From positions 53,127,013 through 53,191,012 of the forward strand of contig NW_023601754.1 of NCBI RefSeq assembly GCF_014898055.3: a stretch of DNA of 64,000 bases, written 5' to 3'. Positions within the stretch are counted from its first letter, which is position 1. Each line of letters opens with the position of its first letter. This document shows positions 11,937 to 23,610 of the stretch, in pieces. The notes beneath the pieces were generated by a model. The model ran no database searches, was not told the DNA's origin, and saw only the letters and a program-made list of their open reading frames with translations. Origin of the DNA: Talpa occidentalis. Taxonomy: Eukaryota > Chordata > Mammalia > Eulipotyphla > Talpidae. Both the position numbers and the translations under genes were made by a program.

Positions 11937-12569
11937 TCACTTTCTGCTTGATGGAAAGTAAATGCATTTTTAGAAAGATTAACAGTCAATAGGCTGGTAG
12001 GTTAAAAGTGGCTTATTCTGGGGGGAGAGCAGTGGTTGCTCCCATGACTTTGGTACCTTTCAATCGTACATTTAAAGGACTCCTGCCCCCTTCCCGGCAC
12101 CGGAGGTTGCCCGGGCATGGGTGGCAGCCCCACATCTGACGGCCTCTGGGATGTGACCAGCGGGTAGTTGATTAACCAGACCGCCAAGACAGGGAGGCCA
12201 GCTGCAGGGAGGAGCTTCCTTGCAGTTTGGCCCAGGAATGTCTCATTCCCTTGACTCAGCAGTGGCTTCTGGGCATCCCGCTAGGGCCAGGGACATGCCC
12301 TGCAGGTCACTGACCCCCACTGGCCACTGGGAGCTCGCCGTTGCGCGCTCTCGGCCACCTCAGAAGCCGACCCCAAGCCTGCCCCAGCTGCCACGGCCCC
12401 TGGAGCGCTTGCCGTCTGGCCTGGGGACCGGGGGAGGGGGGGGGGGCGCGTGGGGGGTGGTGCCCAGGAAGGATGCAGAGGCGGGTGTTCAGGTGGGCTG
12501 GGCTGAGGAGCCATTTCAGTCCTTTCCTTTGCCAGGGCTTGTCTGAACAAACCTTGCTTTCTCCAACAG

Positions 12570-12780
12570 AAATAAAGCAGGAGCTGCGGAGACAGCATCG
12601 CATTCTCTGCTCGTCACTGGGGAAAAGAACCGCAGTGGAATGAAGCGAGTAAACGAGATTCCAGGACACACTCTGCCTCACCCAGCACGCCCACGGAGAC
12701 TCATGTTGACCTATCGACCCACACGAACACATTAAAGTGAATATTTCACATTCGTGTTTTCAGATTAAGTCCGCAAGGCC
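12570..12780. promoter_or_regulatory. AT-richer island, candidate conserved element
   Basis: The block contains CAGAAATAAAGCAGGAGC, GAGTAAACGAGATTCC, ACACATTAAAGTGAATATTT and TTTTCAGATTAAGTCC in a GC-rich setting and matches no repeat I know. It could be regulatory or a repeat too old to recognise. Confidence 0.25.
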
Positions 12781-13664
12781 CAACAGGCACCTTCCGCGCG
12801 GCAGGGCTCAAGGGCAGGCGCCCCCGCCAGCTGGACCAGGGCCACCGTCGTGACCACTTCCCCACGGTCACGGGCAGCTCAGGAAGCGGGTGGAAATGGT
12901 GACCTTGAGCGGGAGGCCTTGCCGCCCCCGCCCCATCACTTCGGAAAGGGTGGGCAGGATCTACCACGCCCGCTAGGTCTGCCCGGGGATGCGGCGGGTG
13001 ATGCTGCCCGCCACGCGGGCTGCCCACCCCGGAGGAACAACACCCGGGCCGAAGAGAAGCTTCCTGCGAGTTTCAGGCAAGGGAGTCACAACCAGAAGGT
13101 CCACGGGAGAGGGGCGGGGGAGGGTGTAGACGCCGCGCGTGGAGGACGCTGCTGTGAGACAGGGTGAACAGCCGGCGGGCACAGGGTGGCGGGCACGGGG
13201 CGGCGGGTACCGCTCATCGTGACCGCCCAAGGCTCCCCAGGCACAGGTCGCTGGGCAACATCTGCAAAGTGCAGCCTGACCCGCAGTGGAAAGCGGGTGC
13301 GGGGAGAGGGTGGCAGGAGGGGGTGTGTTGGGGTGATGGGGTGCTCTTACCTGGGCACCTCGCCCGGCCCCAGGCAGGCGCCTGCCCCTCCTCCCCCTTC
13401 CGTCAGAATTAGCCTGGGTAGCTCAGGGCTTGAGCCAGCGAAGATGCAGCTCCGCGGTGTCTCCTCAGGTCGGAGGCCGCAGCGGGTGCTGGCGGGAGTG
13501 ACAGTCCCTGCTACTCAGACCCCGCGGCATCCAGCCAGGCTGGGCCACTTGCACGCACGCTCGTGGCTCAGGGTTTGGAGAAGGATTCGGCACCGGCGAG
13601 GTGGGGGTGTGGGAAGGCGAGGGCGTCCGCTGGCCTGTTAGCCCCTGACAGAGCTGCTGCCTGG

Positions 13665-13770
13665 CGTGTGTGCGCGCGCACTCCACACACACACACAAAC
13701 CGTGCACACCGCATACCCCCCACACCACACACACCCCCCACACCCACGCCGCGCACACACGCACATTTTC
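13665..13770. repeat. CA-rich tract
   Basis: Interrupted (CA)n with CCCCCACACC and CGCACACACGCACA units. It is a decayed microsatellite. Confidence 0.85.
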
Positions 13771-14204
13771 AAGAATTGCCTCAGGCGCTCGTGGGCCCGG
13801 CAGGTCTGCGGCCCTCGGGGCAGGGCAGGGCTCCTTTGGGTCGGTCTGGGCAGAGTGCTCGGCTGGGGGAGGCGTTGACTCTTGCAGCCTCCAACGGACC
13901 GGCCGGGGCCCACCCTCGGTATTGCGCGTCATCTCCTCAAGCCCGCTGGCCCACGGGCGCCACGCCTGACGGCACCTTCACAGCCACCCCGGGTGGTGCG
14001 GCCCAGGCAGCCCCTGAGCCCGGCCGGCCCACGCGGGAAATGAATCTTCTCGAGGAGGGAGGCTGTTGGGGGCGGCGGGAAGGGCGGCCAGAGGAAGGGT
14101 CCTTGCGTCTCCCTGTTCTGGACAGGCCCCCTGAGGCCCGCCACCACCACCCCTGCCCCCCACCCCCTCCCAGGGCTCAGGCTGGGAAGTGGGGGTCAGC
14201 TGAC

Positions 14205-14650
14205 TTTTGGAATATGCACAAAATGTACTTCTCAGCCCCGCCCGTTTCCCTACTTCTGGCAGAGGCTTTGTAGCTGCCGTCAGCGGCCCGCCAGGCTCCG
14301 GGACCCCACAGGGTAAGGAACAAGCCCCGCGGGGGCCCGAGCCAGGCCAGACCCCAGGCGGAGCGGCAGTCCTGTCCAGGGCCAAGGGCCGCCTCTCGAG
14401 GACGCGGTCAGCACACGCAGCCGCGGCCATGGGGACGCCCGACGAGGGGGAGGGAGTTAACGGCAACACGATTCCCGGCCCCGGTGGGGGGGGGGTGGCC
14501 TCTTCCTTCATCTCCTCGCGGTTTGCTGCTTTCATTTGGCCTCACGGACGGTGAAAACGTCAGGCTTTGAACGGCTGCTTATCGGAGATCGTCCAACCCG
14601 GGTCCGCGAGGGGATTTTGGGAATAAAGGCCGCGGCGGAGTTCAGGGACC
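14205..14650. promoter_or_regulatory. Candidate conserved element pair
   Basis: TTTTGGAATATGCACAAAAT (14204-14223) and a second AT-richer block (14515-14640, with TTTCATTTGG and GGAATAAAGGCC) flank a CpG-rich stretch. No repeat similarity is seen. The regulatory role is inferred only from composition. Confidence 0.25.
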
Positions 14651-15424
14651 TCTGGGAGCTCACGCGCAGGTGCCTGCACACGCTGCCCGCCTGCCCGCGG
14701 CCCCAGGCCCCGGCCCGTGCCTCGCCCCTGCGGCTCTGGAGTGACCGCCAGGCTGAGCCCCGCCCGCCCTCCCCTGCGCTTGGCTCCCACCGCCCCAGCC
14801 TGGGCCTCGCCCAAGGGCAGGCGCGATTCTCCCACGCCCAGCCAGGGCAGCGGCGCCTGGGAGACCCCGGCCGGGGAGGCTGCACCCTGGTCCTGGGACA
14901 CCAAGCCTGTGGCCGTCCTGCCGCGCCCCCTTTCTGGGGCCACCCTGGAGCCAGCTGTCCTAGTGCTCCCGTGCCGGCCGCTGCACCTTCCTGATCCCGA
15001 GGTCACTGACCCAGCTCATGGCCCGTGTGGGAGGCCAGGGAGAGGCGACCAGCCTCCACGAGGCCCGGCTCCCCTGAGGTCGATGACCCCGCCACCCACA
15101 CGTGCCCGGCAGGGAGCAGCCCTGCCCCCGAAGGCCCAGAGTCTGCCCGGAGGGTCCGGATGCCCAGCTCGGGCTGAGATTCTCCACCTGCGCCCAGGCC
15201 CAGCCGCCTGGCCCCTCGCCTCTCTCTGTTCCAGGAGGCTGACTGGTCACGGGCTCCCCACCTCAGGCTCCAGCTGCACTGCACTGGAGCCCCCTGGGGT
15301 CCACCCCGGCCCCCCCCCCAGGCCTGGCGTGTGCCAGCTAGCACCCTCCCTGCAACCCCTCTGGGGCAGCGTCTGCTTCCCCGGGGCCCTGCTGGACACA
15401 CGGCCTCTGGAAATAACATCGGCA

Positions 15425-15600
15425 TCAGCACCTGTGGGGCACTGACCATGTGTGGGGACACTTGACCAACGCCCTGGTGCACGACTCCGGGGGTGCTCCG
15501 ATGAACCCTCCTTTCCAGATGTGGAAACTGAGGCACAGGAGCAGAGTGGCAGGGCGGGTTTCCAAGGACTCCAGGACCTGCAGGGAGGCGAGGGTCTTCT
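15425..15600 (-). repeat. MIR SINE remnant
   Basis: TTTCCAGATGTGGAAACTGAGGC matches the antisense MIR core, followed by GGCACAGGAGCAGAG and a GGGCGGGTTTCC block. Confidence 0.7.
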
Positions 15601-15879
15601 CCAAAATGGGGTCGCCCACTGGGGGCCCATGTCAAGGTCACCCTGGGCAGGGTCCGATTGGGCTCCACGAGCCCCGTGTGGGGGGCAGCGGTGCTGATCC
15701 CTTGACCCTGGCCTCTGACTGGGCCCCGTGGGCTCACACACGTGGAGTCCTCGAGGCCGAGCGCCTCACCTGTGGCGGCAGGTGTCCCGGCCGGAAGCTT
15801 GACCCCGGCGGCCCCAGGTTGCCCCAGAGTTACCTGGCGGCAGGTGTCTTGCCCACAGCTCCCGGTTTCCTTTCTGTTC

Positions 15880-16270
15880 ACACAGGACTGAAAAGGAAAG
15901 TCTGCGATCTCGGGGAACAGAGGGCGAGCTAAAAATACTCCCCATAAACAAACAAACGGGGTCAGGGACGGGTTTGTGATCCGATCCAGGCGCACAAAGG
16001 CCGCCCTTTATGGCAGCGCATTTGGGTTGGTTGCCCAAAGAATGCCAGGCCCGAGATAAAGGCAGGCGGCGTCCCTGTGGGCCGCGGCCCCAATACCCCG
16101 CGCGGGCCTTGACCTCGGGGGCCGGTGCCGCCGTGTGCCTTCTTGGAAGGGAGCGGCCGTGACAGCCCTGGGGAGACAGGCCGTGGGGCGGGGCCAGACG
16201 GGACAATCACGGAGCTGCCTTCAGATTACTCTCAGCCTGTTATCAGCTTGAACTCTGGGGACTCGGCCAC
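15880..16270. promoter_or_regulatory. Candidate enhancer-like element
   Basis: An AT-richer, repeat-free block with GCTAAAAATACTCC (MEF2-like), CATAAACAAACAAACG (tandem forkhead words), CCCTTTATGGC, CGAGATAAAGG and TGTTATCAGC (GATA-like). The density of distinct words is notable for this GC-rich flank. Function is inference. Confidence 0.35.
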
Positions 16271-17799
16271 CCTCTGTCAGGGAGCCATGGTGCTCCCCGC
16301 CCCCTGCCCAGAGGGGCCGCGGCCGGGCGCGGGGCTGCAGGAGGAAGGGGGACAGTTGCTTGGTCTTTCATCTCAAGATTTTAACACAACATAAACCCAT
16401 GGGTTGTTCCGGAGGGCAAGTCCTGAATAACCCTGGGCAGACTGTAGAGCCTTCCAGAACTTCAGCTGGCCTGAATATGGGCGATTCCAGCCTGCCTCTG
16501 GGGCTGTGGGAGGGCAAAGGAGGGTGCTCAGCTTGGGCCTGGCACCCGCGGGATTCGGTGCCCACCCTCGGGTGTCTGTAGCCCGGCGGGCTTGCTGATT
16601 TCACGTGTGGGGTCACAGCGGCGGCATCGGGACGGGACTCGAGCCCTGCCGTGGGCCCCGGCGGCGCTGTCTGTGCGCTCTCAGCCTCATCAGGCTGCAT
16701 CACGAGCCACAGCAGATCTCCTCAGCAATTAGGCCTGTTCCCTGCTGGGGGGCCCGCTCTCTGGGCCAGCGCCGGGGCTGCCAGGGCCTAGCGGGTGTGA
16801 TGCAGATGCCAGGAGGGCCAGGAGCATTGGGGGGCTCACAGCTCCCCTGCAGCAGGGCAGGGGCAAGGGTGAACGGCTGTGGGGGGCATGAGGCTGGGGC
16901 CCCGGGGCCGGGCCTGCCCAGCTGAGCAGCTGTCTTCAGGATGGAGGGCCCGCCCAGGCCCGGGGGGTTACTCCTGGGGTAGCCTAGGGGTGCCGTCTAG
17001 AGGAGGGGGCTCTGGGTGAGGGCGCCACTCAGAGTGTGTGTTGGGAACTGCTGCGGGTGGGTGGAGGCTCCAGAGCACCCCTGTGGCCTCGGGGCCTCTG
17101 TGGATGCACGCGGGGTCCCAGCCTGGGGGTGCCGCCTACCTGGGACTGGACACGGGCTGGCGTGGGAATGACATGGCCGCGAGGCCGAGTGGACTGGGGC
17201 AGTGGGCCTGGCCTGTGCCCCTCCGCTGCTCATCTTCCCCGCCCGGGGCCCCTGCTGGGAGCAAGTTGGAGGCCTGGCTGTTTCCTCCCTGCTGTGCCTG
17301 TGGCACCCCGACAGGGAAGAGGCCACCTCAGGGCAGGGCTGGTCTTGCTGTTTGCAGAGGGAGCTGTGTTTCCCCTGCGCTGAGGATTACTCGGGGTAGA
17401 GGCCGACGGATGCACAGGTGTTGCCGAGACACCAGGCCTCGAGGGCCCCGTGGGGGCACACCCGCTGGCCTGGTCTGGCTTCGAGGCCCCAGACACCTGC
17501 AAAGCTGCCTCTACACGACCTTAGAGCTTGGTGGCCGGCCACGTTGGCCCAGGGTGGCCCCGGGGGTCCTGGAAGGTGAGCCCAGAGCCCACAGAACCGG
17601 CCCTGTGCTCGCTCTGCTGGAGCCGGCTTTAAAGGCTCCAGTCAGGCTGGGTTTTCTAGAAGGGACCCGTCTGCTATTTCTCTTCTCCTGCAGCTCACAG
17701 GCGGCAGAGGAGGAGGCATGGTGGGGGCTGGGGGGTGGGGGGGCAGGGAAGCAGCGCAGACCGGGGGGATGGGGGTGGGGGGCACTCCCCGAGTCCCCA

Positions 17800-17960
17800 G
17801 CTGCCTCGGAGCTTGATTGGCAATTAGCAGGTGTCACAACCCTCCTCTCTGAGTGACAGCTGTTCCAGATGTCAGATTCTGCCAACCTCACGTCTTGTTC
17901 TAAAACCTCTTTCCAGGGGGACTCGGGGGGAATTAACGTTCTGCCAGACGAAAGGAGCCG
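17800..17960. promoter_or_regulatory. Candidate conserved element
   Basis: TTGATTGGCAATTAGCAGG, TGAGTGACAGCTGTTCC and GGGGAATTAACG combine homeodomain (AATTAG, TTAA), TALE (TGACAG) and E-box (CAGCTG) words within about 130 bp. No repeat match is seen, and conservation is untested. Confidence 0.3.
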
Positions 17961-18754
17961 GGAGGGGCTCGCCCGCCTGGGCTCGCGGGAGGGGCTCGCG
18001 GGCTCGGGCCTGTGGAGGCGCTGCGGAGGGAGAGCCCGCCCCGCGGGCAGCACGTCGTGCCTGGCCCAGGTTGGTCTGTGGACGCCCCAGCCCCTGCCTT
18101 GATCGGCACCCCGAACTCTGGAGAAGGCCTCCGAAGTCAAGTGTGTGAGAATGGGGCGGGGGCGGAGCCGCCCCCTACTCACCCGCCTTTGCCGGTGCTG
18201 GCTGCAGAGCACACGCAGGGCCGCGCCTGGGTCTCGGCATCTGGGCTCCGGCCAGCGCGGCGCGGCAGCCTGTGCTGGTGGCCCAGGGCGCCCACGGGGA
18301 GCGACCCAGGCGGGACAGAGCTGGGTGCTGCCCACACAGCCGGCTCGGGGGCTTCTCCCGCCTCTGCCAGGCCGGCTGTGGGCGGGGCAGGGCAGGTGCT
18401 CCTTGTCGTGCTCCAACGAGGCTTCGTGGTCATGTGTTTGATGAGGAATGAATCCCTGCAGACTGGGGCTCAGAGGGGAGAGGCTGGGGCTCGGGGCAGG
18501 GGACCCCAGGGGGACGGGTGCTGGAGGGTATTCTGTCCACATCCCCTGGGCTCAGAAGGTCCGGCTGGGCCTGGACCCTGCGTTTCTCACCAGCTCCCGC
18601 GGGATGTTGAAGCTGGGGCGTCGGCAGAGGGGCCAGGGCCCTCTGAGTCCAGCTAACCTGGGATGGGGTGGAGACTGCAGCGTCTGGGCGGCAGGCCTGG
18701 GGTGCCCTGTCCTCCCACGGGCTGTCCCAGGCAGCCCGACACAGGCGGGCACAG

Positions 18755-18850
18755 TGGGATCGCCCCATTTCACAGAGGAGACGCAAAGCCGGGGGCTAAG
18801 AGACAGAGGGGCCCCGGTACAGGTGACCCCAGGCCCGGCAGAGACCAGCG
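18755..18850 (-). repeat. MIR SINE remnant
   Basis: GCCCCATTTCACAGAGGAGA then GGGCTAAGAGAC and CAGGTGACCCCAGG follows the antisense MIR order. Confidence 0.6.
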
Positions 18851-19139
18851 CAGGCAGTGGCGGGGGGAGCACCCTGGGCCAGGCCAGATGGGTTGGGCCG
18901 CGCCCTGGGTTGTGGCTGGTGTCAGGGGCTCTCCCGGGACCACGCTGGGCCAAGGCCCTCCACAAGGGCCCGAGCCTGCAGCCACAAGGCGGCGCTGTGC
19001 CGCGGGGCTGGGCCTCCCTGCTCCCCTCCCTGCCCGGCACAGCACCCGGGCCTTCTCCATAGGCTGAGGGTCTCAGGCTGGGGGACGCAGGGCTCTGCCC
19101 GCCTCCCCACGCCAGGCACAGAGGGCAGGTGGCACCTTC

Positions 19140-19290
19140 CTGCTGGGGCGCGTGTGGTGAGTGCAGGTGTGAGCACATGGCTGTGTGCATGGTGTGTGTG
19201 CAGTGCGTGTTCCCTCTTGCGTGCATTTCTGCCCGTGTGCCGGTATGTGCGTGTGCACGCCTGGTCTGTGCCAGCGGGGTGCCTGCTGGG
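19140..19290. repeat. Degenerate GT-rich tract
   Basis: Interrupted GTGTGTG/GTGCGTG units, similar in decay state to the tract at 4078-4440. Confidence 0.75.
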
Positions 19291-19639
19291 GTCTCCTGGC
19301 CTCAGCCGCCCTTGGCCTCCACACCCCAAACCCCCACCGATGCCACTTACCCCTCAGGACGCTGCTGTGGGACCAGGTTCCTGGGAGGGTCTCCTGGGGG
19401 GCAGGGCGGGGCGGGGCAGGGCAGGCCGGGCCCCCACAGCTCCGGGCCGGCCTCCATCACGTTCCGCGCGAGCTCCCCGGGGTTCCGGGCTGTGTGGTAT
19501 TTCACCAGGGCTCCCCATTTTCGGGCACGAGCCTGAGCTGCAGACAGAATCGCGGCGGGTGGCTGGTGGTGCTGAGCAGGGCTTCCCAGCACCCGCCGAG
19601 GCTGGTTTATTCTCCTGCCAGCCCTGAGGCGGGTGATCT

Positions 19640-19730
19640 GATCGCGCCTCCTATGATGAGGAGAGTTAAGCGACTCACCCGAGACCGCCAGCTGAGCAGG
19701 GAGCCCACCAGCCGGGTCTGACTTGATGGT
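19640..19730 (-). repeat. MIR SINE remnant
   Basis: ATGATGAGGAGAGTTAAGCG, then ACTCACCCGAGACC and a GCTGAGCAGGGAGCC block, is a clear antisense MIR core. Confidence 0.7.
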
Positions 19731-20517
19731 TGCGGGTGAAGTGACTCCAGGGCCAAGTAGACCTGTCATCAGAAGTTGCCACAGGGAGCCCAACGCCTCT
19801 GTGTGCAGAGCGGGGCGGGGTGCTGCTCCTCGGGCGCCCCCTTCTCCAGGAAGCCCCCCTGGCCTGTCAGAGTAAGCCCTGGCTCCCCGGGAGCCCCCTC
19901 TCTCTGGGTCCCCCTCAGCCCGTGCTCTGGGGTGGACGCGCCCTAAGCTGGCCGGGCGTTCAGGCTGGGGCACTCTGCTCCCTCACCTCTCTCTGCCGCC
20001 GGCCCCAAGGGACGCCCCTCCTTTGAGTCCTGCTTCTGGGACGGGCAAGCCTCCCCGGCTGCCCCAAGAAAGCCTCCAGACCGGTGGCCCAAGCGCGGTG
20101 CCCCCAGCTGTGCTCACATGGAGCCAGCGCACCCGCCTGCATCAGGAGCGGCCAGGAGGACGGGCGCCCCAGCCTCGCCACCCCAGGCAGTGCCCGCCTT
20201 GCGAGGGGCGGTGGGGAGAGCACCCCCGGCCCCCATGCTGGAGGGAGGACCTGCAGGCCATGGCTCACCCTTCCCTGAACAGCCTTTAACTGTGATTTGG
20301 TCCAGTTTTCACCTCGGCCTCTGGCCCGGAGGGTGTGGACATCCCGCGGGGTGGTGCCCTCGGGGCCTGCACCGCCCAATCTGGGGCCAGCCCCCCACAC
20401 CTGCAGAAGCGCTGTCCTGTGCCCGGTGATGGCTCTGGCACCCCCATCGAGGACACCCACTCCCAGGGGCTCAGGGTGGAGCCGGGGCTCAGGCTGGGCC
20501 TGGCGTTGTCAGAAAAC

Positions 20518-20561
20518 AGAATAGTCCGGGAACGTGTGTAGAATAGTCCGGGAACGTGTGT
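20518..20561 (+). repeat. Perfect 22-bp tandem duplication
   Basis: The unit begins AGAATAGTCCGGGAACGTGT and occurs twice head to tail (20518-20539, 20540-20561) without a mismatch, so the duplication is recent. Confidence 0.95.
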
Positions 20562-20814
20562 TTGGGCGCCCGAGGATCTCTCTCCAGGGACAATCTTTAA
20601 ATTTCAGCCCCTCCAAGCCCTTCTGCCCCTCCTTCCGGCTGCCTGGCTCTGTCTGTCTGTCTGTCCACCAGTGCCATCCACGCCTCGCTGGCACTGTCCA
20701 GGGACCCTGCCCTTGGGCCGTCATCTCCGGAGCTGGGCTCCCCCCACACCCTGCGGGCCTGCCCTGCCCCTGGCTCGCTCCTGCGCTTGAGTGTCCGTCC
20801 CCCAGGACCTCCCT

Positions 20815-20862
20815 GGAGCCCAGCAGACAGTAAGTGCTTAATAAATGTTTGTTGATCGAATG
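20815..20862 (+). repeat. MIR 3' end
   Basis: ACAGTAAGTGCTTAATAAAT followed by GTTTGTTGATCGAATG is the diagnostic 3' end of a MIR in sense orientation. Confidence 0.75.
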
Positions 20863-21179
20863 TAGAACTGAATTTGAAAAGATGTCTCGAGAAGCCCAGA
20901 ACATTCTCCACCCGACCCCTGTCCAGGCTCTGCTGGGATGGAGGAGCTGCCTCCCTAGCAGGGTCGCCACTGGGCGGGCGCAGCGCGGGGTGCCCGGCAC
21001 GGGTGCCTGCCCCCACGAGGGCCGCAGGCCGGGGGTGGAGGAGTTCGCCCAGGCCCGTTGGTTGCCCCGGCCCCTGGAATGTCCTGGTGGGTAGAAATGA
21101 ATGGTTTGGAGGGCCCAAGTGCTGTGAGGTCTGTCTCTGGATGGAGGGAGAGCAGCCACGCGGAGACGCAGCTGACCCC

Positions 21180-21305
21180 AGACTCAGAGGCATTAATTAC
21201 TCAAATGAATAAGTATTAAATCAAAGGCCTGGCTTCAGAAATTAAACTCAGATTAGCCCCTTGCTCACTTCCTGTAAAATCAAAACCATTTGGTTGGAGA
21301 ATGGA
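21180..21305. promoter_or_regulatory. Strongly AT-rich island, candidate enhancer
   Basis: Contains GCATTAATTACTCAAATGAA, a TCF/LEF-type ATCAAAGG (21220-21227), AAATTAAACTCAGATTAG and AAAATCAAAACC within about 110 bp of AT-rich DNA, sharply bounded by GC-rich sequence. No repeat family is recognised. It is one of the best element candidates by composition and site content. Confidence 0.4.
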
Positions 21306-21309
21306 CACC

Positions 21310-23340
21310 GGGGAGGGGAGCGCCCGGGAGCAGGGCCGGCGGCCAGCTGCTGGGCCGTGGGGCCTTCTGGGGGGAGCCGCCACCCGGCTGCCCCGGGCCC
21401 CCAGCGAAACCCCCAGGTGACTCTGGGGAAGTGGACTTGCTAGGTGACCTCCCCTCTGCTCCCGCACCGCCCAGGAGGGGAGCTACCTGGAAAGGGGGCC
21501 CCGGGGGTGCTCCCCAGGCCGCCGGGGCTCTTGGACAGGCAGGGTGGCGGCGCAGATGCTGGTCGTGGGTGAGAAGACCAGGCAGGCCGCTGGGCCAGGT
21601 GCGCCCTGAGCTGGGAGCCTTCGGGGGACTTGCTGGAGGTCTTTTGCGATGTCACCCCTGGTGGCCGGGTGCCTGGCTCCCAAGTGCCAGTGATATTTGG
21701 GGTGCTGACCTGGTCTGGCTTCCACCCCCAATGCTCTGCCCACAGCACTGCTCAGTGATTGCCCCCCAGCGCCCTGCAGTGGAGCTGAGCCCCCCAGCCC
21801 CGCCAGTCACCCCTTCCCGGAGGACCCTCCCCGAGCCTCTGGAAGAGGGTCTGTGTGCCTCTCACGAGGACGCCCGGGCCGCACAGCCGTGTGGGGAGCG
21901 GCCACCACCTCCCGCTCCCAGGTGCCACGCTGAGCCCCACAGAGGCCACACGCTCAAGCCCCCCCAACCCCCGTGCCGCCTGCCCCCTCACACAGAGCCC
22001 ACAGGTGGCCGAGAAGCCAGAGCAGCCTCTGCGCAGCTTCTCAGCCTCGGCCTAAATGGACCAGCTGCCTGCCCAGCTCGTGGCCTGCGAGACCCCAGGG
22101 GAGTGAGACCCCAGGGGAGCCCGCTGGGCGGAAGCGTCTGGGCCCCGCCGCGAGACCTGCCCCTGACTCTTCAGAGAACAGGACTGGGCAGCAGGCCTGG
22201 CGGAGGCCCAGGTCCCTGGGACCTGGCTCCTGGCGTCTCAGGAGACCTGGCCGGTCCCAGGGGGGCACCGTGCTGCCTCGCCTCCCCCCTCTCTGGCCAC
22301 TGCCCTCGCCCCATCTCTGCGTCCTGGAAGGAGGGGGCTCGTCAAGGGAGCCCCACCCCCACCCCACCCCGGGTCTCTACGGGACTCCCGCCTGGGGTGG
22401 GGCCGTGCCCAGGCCCCCTGAAAGGAGGCCATTTGGAGCATCAAAAGCCATTTTGTCCCCAGCCTGGCCCAATTCACACCTGATTGCAGGTCAGCCAGGG
22501 CGAGGAGGGGCTGCGGGTTTATGGCGGCCAGGATGGGCCGGGCGGCCTGGGCCAGAGGCCGGCCCTGGGAGGGCAGGAGCGGCGCCTTTTGGACCCACCG
22601 TGGTGTCTGCGGTCCCCACCCCCAGCAGGAGGGAGGTCGCTAGAGCAGACCCCCGGGGCACAGGCAGGGTCCCAGGCCTGGGAAGTGGCCGCCATGGGGG
22701 GGAGGAGCCCCTGCAGGGCGGAGCAGCCAGAGCCGCCCTGCCCTGCCCTGCCCTGCCCTGTGGTCTCCACGGCCAGGCTGCCCTGGCTTCCCCCTACCCC
22801 CTTCTCCAGCCCCTCCCCCAGCTCACGGTCCTCCCAGGTCACTCCGGGAAGGCCCCCCCAGGCCAGTCTTCCTGCATCTTCCTGGTCCCCACCCCTAAAG
22901 TCTCCTGCACGCCCCGGTGCAGATGATGACATGTTTCCCCCCCTGAACCCCAGGGACCCCAGGAAAGCCTGGGTGTGGTTTCTCACTTGCGTCCCCAGCC
23001 TTGGGCGTCACCAGTCCCCCCACCGATGTGTGCTGGGTGGGGTGAGGAGGAGCTTGGGGGCTGGGCAGCGGCCATGCCCTGCTATGCCCCCCGTAGGCAG
23101 AGAGGGCCAGCAGGGCCCTGGCTGGGGCGGCTGAGGACAGGGGAGCTGGGCACCCAGTGGCCCGGCCTGGGAAGAGCATCCTTTGCCCCCCACACACCGG
23201 GCGGGCAGGGAGCCAGTCAGAGGGGAAGGGCAGAAGCCACAGTCCACCTGGCACCCAAGGGCCGCTCAAGGGGGCTCGTGAGGTGCAAGGTCAGGACTTG
23301 GCTCGGGCCGGTCCCCACACAGAGGGTGCTGTGGGGTGAA
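21310..23340. other. Intergenic GC-rich sequence
   Basis: It holds a 16-bp tandem duplication at about 22089-22120 (GAGACCCCAGGGGAG unit) and a (CCCTG)n tract. No gene is supported; the long frames crossing it lack any domain. Confidence 0.55.
22736..22760. repeat. (CCCTG)n tract
   Basis: Five CCCTG pentamers in tandem. Confidence 0.9.
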
Positions 23341-23610
23341 TGAAGTCGCTCAGGCTGTTCACACCATTGTCCTGTGGCCGTGGCCTGCAGCCTTGATGTG
23401 TTGACACAGGAGGCGCTTGGGGGCGCAGGGCCTGATGGTGGGCCCTGGAGCGGGGTGTGGGCGAGCGTGAGTGTGCGCCCCTGAGCCTGGGGCGGGATAG
23501 AAGGGCGCGTCACTCAGAGGCGGGACGGCTGCGGGAGGACCAGCTGCGTGACCACAGAGAGGAGGGAGCACGGGAGCACCCCAGAGCGAGCCCAGAGCCC
23601 CACCACCGCC
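23341..23610 (+). repeat. Unclassified dispersed repeat, copy 1
   Basis: The order GTGGCCGTGGCCTGCAGCC, CTTGATGTGTTGAC, GGCCTGATGGTGGGCCCTGG, GCGTGAGTGTGCGC and CCTGAGCCTGGG matches copy 4 at 36345-36600 in the same orientation, and copies 2 and 3 in reverse. The family name is unknown to me. Confidence 0.75.

Larger units (their letters stand above)
11990..15424. other. Intergenic sequence
   Basis: It holds AT-richer islands at 12570-12780 and 14205-14650 and a CA-rich tract at 13665-13770, listed separately. The remainder is GC-rich with no recognised feature. Confidence 0.55.
16490..20510. other. Intergenic GC-rich sequence
   Basis: It holds a candidate element at 17800-17960, MIR remnants at 18755 and 19640, and a GT-rich tract at 19140-19290. 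I recognise nothing else. Confidence 0.55.

Noticed and set aside
21290..22483. 397-codon + strand open frame
   Set aside because: Pro/Arg-rich composition without domain or repeat-independent signal; overlapping frames on the other strand are equally open.
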